This document shows, in pieces, positions 6,613-7,595 of a stretch of DNA of 7,595 bases. The DNA comes from an uncultured Bacteroidota bacterium (lineage in GTDB: Bacteria; Bacteroidota; Bacteroidia; UKL13-3). Every line of letters begins with the position of its first letter. Within the stretch, counting starts at the first letter, position 1. Where the stretch lies: NCBI GenBank assembly GCA_903888395.1, contig CAISTO010000372.1, forward strand, positions 1-7,595, given 5' to 3'. The position numbers and the translations under genes are program-made. Under the pieces are notes generated by a model. It was not told where the DNA came from. It did no database searches and was given only the letters and a program-made list of their open reading frames with translations.

Positions 6613-6817
6613 TAAAACAAATAAGATAGAGAAAGACAATATTTAAGATAAGTCAGAACAGATTTGAAAACATAACTAATTGAATTTTAAAGAATTTAGG
6701 CAGTTAAAATCAAGATAGACAAAGACAGAAAATGAAGACAGCCAACTCCATTTAAGTATCCTAACTTAATTTAACAATTATTACGAACACTTAGTAAGCA
6801 ATCTATGAACTTGATTA

Positions 6818-6864
6818 GGTGTGAAATTTTTGCCATAAATAGTTTTGTGATAAAAATTCACGCC
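6818..6864 (+). repeat. Long imperfect hairpin in the intergenic region
   Basis: GGTGTGAA followed by ATTTTT (6818-6831) pairs with AAAAATTCACGCC (6852-6864): about 13 pairs with one bulged A and one G-T wobble, around a 20-nt loop. Outside it, AGCAA (6797-6801) could pair with TTGCT (6890-6894). The sequence after the right arm (CACGCCATTCTTGAAGCC) resembles the right arm of the 4011-4095 element (CACGCCCATCTGCAAAACC), so the two may be diverged members of one class of site. Confidence 0.55.
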
Positions 6865-6932
6865 ATTCTTGAAGCCGCTGATATGTTATTTGCTATATTC
6901 CGACAGAAAATAATCCGACTTAGGTAAAATAA

Positions 6933-6966
6933 AAGTTTCATTATAACGAAACTTGTATTATATTTG
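6933..6966 (+). promoter_or_regulatory. Toxin-antitoxin promoter with overlapping palindromic operator
   Basis: AAGTTTC (6933-6939) and GAAACTT (6948-6954) frame a central TTATAA (6941-6946), giving a 22-bp palindrome with one mismatched pair. TATATTTG at 6959-6966 fits the -7 box TAnnTTTG. GTTTC inside the left palindrome arm sits about 19 nt upstream and could be a degenerate -33 element. The palindrome thus fills the space from -33 to just before -7, where a bound HigA-type repressor would block transcription. The toxin ATG is 21 nt after the box. Confidence 0.6.
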
Positions 6967-6987
6967 TAGAAATGATAATTGTAACGA

Positions 6988-7344
6988 ATGGATAAACTTT
7001 TTGAAATCCTATTTTTAGACGAGGCATTTGAATTTTTGAGTGGTTTGGAACGGAAACATTACGAAAAAATACTTTATAACATTCGTAAATCTCAAGTAGA
7101 ACTTGATCCAGAAATTTTTAAAAAACTCTCGGATGACATTTGGGAATTTAGGACGCTGTATCAGGGTTTACAATATCGACTGCTTGCTTTTTGGGACAAG
7201 ACTTCATCAATTGATACTTTGGTTGTTTCGACACACGGATTTGTCAAAAAAAGAAGTAAAGTTCCAGACAATGAAATTCAAAAAGCAGTTAATATTAGGG
7301 CAAAATATTTAGCAGACAAACAATCAAAAAATAAGAAAAAATGA
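6988..7344 (+). CDS. Type II toxin, RelE/ParE family, HigB (phage Gp49)-like
   Basis: A 118-residue protein of typical length for this family, whose members cleave mRNA on the ribosome. Conserved blocks are visible: an N-terminal strand and helix (ILFLDEAFEFLSGLERKHYEKI), FKKLSDDIWEFRTLYQGLQYRLLAFWD (about 44-70) with the R55 and Y63-R64 positions, HGFVKKRSKVP (83-93), and a C-terminal helix with a Lys-rich tail. Toxin-first gene order is the HigBA arrangement. Its stop overlaps the antitoxin start in an ATGA (7341-7344), implying translational coupling. It is probably repressed by the antitoxin through the upstream palindrome. GAC is used for 5 of 9 Asp residues, closer to the PDDEXK_4 gene than to the DUF2779 gene. 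Ribonuclease activity is inferred from the family. Confidence 0.9.
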   Translation: MDKLFEILFLDEAFEFLSGLERKHYEKILYNIRKSQVELDPEIFKKLSDDIWEFRTLYQGLQYRLLAFWDKTSSIDTLVVSTHGFVKKRSKVPDNEIQKAVNIRAKYLADKQSKNKKK

Positions 7345-7595
7345 AAGCATATACTTTAGATCAAGTGCAAGACAAACTTATTGGTAAAATTGGGACACCT
7401 GGACGTGACATATTTGAATATGAACTTCAAATGGACTTAATTGGTAAAGCCATAAAGCAAACACGACAAGAAAGACATTTGACACAGGAAGAACTTGGAA
7501 AACTAATTGGTGTTCAAAAAGCCCAAATTTCAAGACTTGAAAACAATGCAAGTAATGTTACAATGGACACTTTGATAAAAGTTTTTACAGCATTA
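7341..7595 (+). CDS. HigA-like XRE antitoxin, 3' end beyond window
   Basis: The frame stays open to the end of the window (85 residues seen). Residues 1-34 form an N-terminal segment (MKAYTLDQVQDKLIGKIGTPGRDIFEYELQ...) of the kind found before the HTH in HigA-type antitoxins. Residues about 35-85 are a Cro/C1-type helix-turn-helix: IGKAIKQTRQERHLTQEELGKLIGVQKAQISRLENN, with LTQEELGKLIG as the first helix pair and KAQISRLE as the recognition helix. It would neutralise the preceding toxin and, with it, bind the palindrome at 6933-6954. The family normally ends soon after the visible part. The ATG lies within the ATGA overlap with the toxin stop. Confidence 0.9.
   Translation, partial: MKAYTLDQVQDKLIGKIGTPGRDIFEYELQMDLIGKAIKQTRQERHLTQEELGKLIGVQKAQISRLENNASNVTMDTLIKVFTAL

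Larger units (their letters stand above)
6584..6987. other. Non-coding stretch with hairpins and TA promoter region
   Basis: About 400 bp with no open frame I would call a gene on either strand. It holds the weak hairpin at 6590-6612, the long imperfect hairpin at 6818-6864, and the toxin-antitoxin promoter and operator at 6933-6966. The first 230 bp are A-rich and show nothing recognisable beyond a 6-bp inverted repeat (TTAAGT 6752-6757 / ACTTAA 6764-6769). Confidence 0.6.

Noticed and set aside
6840..6847. TAGTTTTG match to the -7 promoter box
   Set aside because: It lies in the loop of the 6818-6864 hairpin, the nearest TTG is 26 nt upstream (too far), and no gene follows directly.
6972..6995. 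Seven-codon leader ORF (MIIVTNG) overlapping the toxin start
   Set aside because: It begins at or before the predicted transcript start, so it is probably not translated as a leader.
7103..7312. Second + strand frame inside the toxin gene
   Set aside because: It overlaps the HigB-like gene in another frame and shows no family resemblance.
1..7595. CRISPR array, tRNA, rRNA or transposase
   Set aside because: No regularly spaced direct repeats, cloverleaf-like segments, rRNA motifs or transposase/integrase protein signatures were seen on either strand.

Overview
This is an AT-rich window from a bacterium that is most likely a member of the Bacteroidota (Flavobacteriia-like). The evidence is the A/T-rich codon use, starts preceded by A-rich stretches without Shine-Dalgarno sequences, and several matches to the Bacteroidota -7 promoter box TAnnTTTG. 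The protein families also fit: DUF2779 nuclease, PDDEXK_4 nuclease, DUF2130 and a RelE/ParE-HigA pair are common in accessory regions of this phylum. No housekeeping gene, rRNA or tRNA was seen. All supported genes lie on the + strand.

Layout. Positions 1-630 hold a 5'-truncated YaaA/DUF6884-like protein, followed by a weak terminator-like hairpin. Positions 726-2666 hold a two-gene unit. Its first gene is a small protein with a clan-CD-like (caspase-like) His-Gly...Cys layout. The second, 12 bp later, is a DUF2779 protein combining a Cas4/RecB-like PD-(D/E)XK domain, an Fe-S-type cysteine cluster and a DEDDy exonuclease-like domain. Positions 2754-4010 hold a stand-alone PDDEXK_4 nuclease-like gene with its own candidate promoter, strongly different Asp codon use, and an imperfect palindrome (4011-4095) at its 3' end, so it looks like an inserted cassette. 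Positions 4131-5861 hold a DUF2130 protein (zinc-ribbon-like start, long coiled coil, nuclease-like core) abutting an unrecognised beta-rich protein. Positions 5897-6583 hold another unrecognised protein with a possible PD-(D/E)XK-like core. After about 400 bp of non-coding DNA with a long hairpin, 6988-7595 carries a HigB-like toxin and a 3'-truncated HigA-like antitoxin. That pair has an upstream palindrome placed across its promoter.

How the genes may work together. The region reads as an accessory or defence-type island: five predicted nuclease domains in four genes, a candidate protease and a toxin-antitoxin module. The most interesting unit is the caspase-like protein plus DUF2779 nuclease pair, which could be an effector/nuclease module. 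That function is inference from motif layout and spacing only. Separate promoters, palindromic elements and contrasting codon use suggest the window was assembled from several independently acquired units and is not one large operon.
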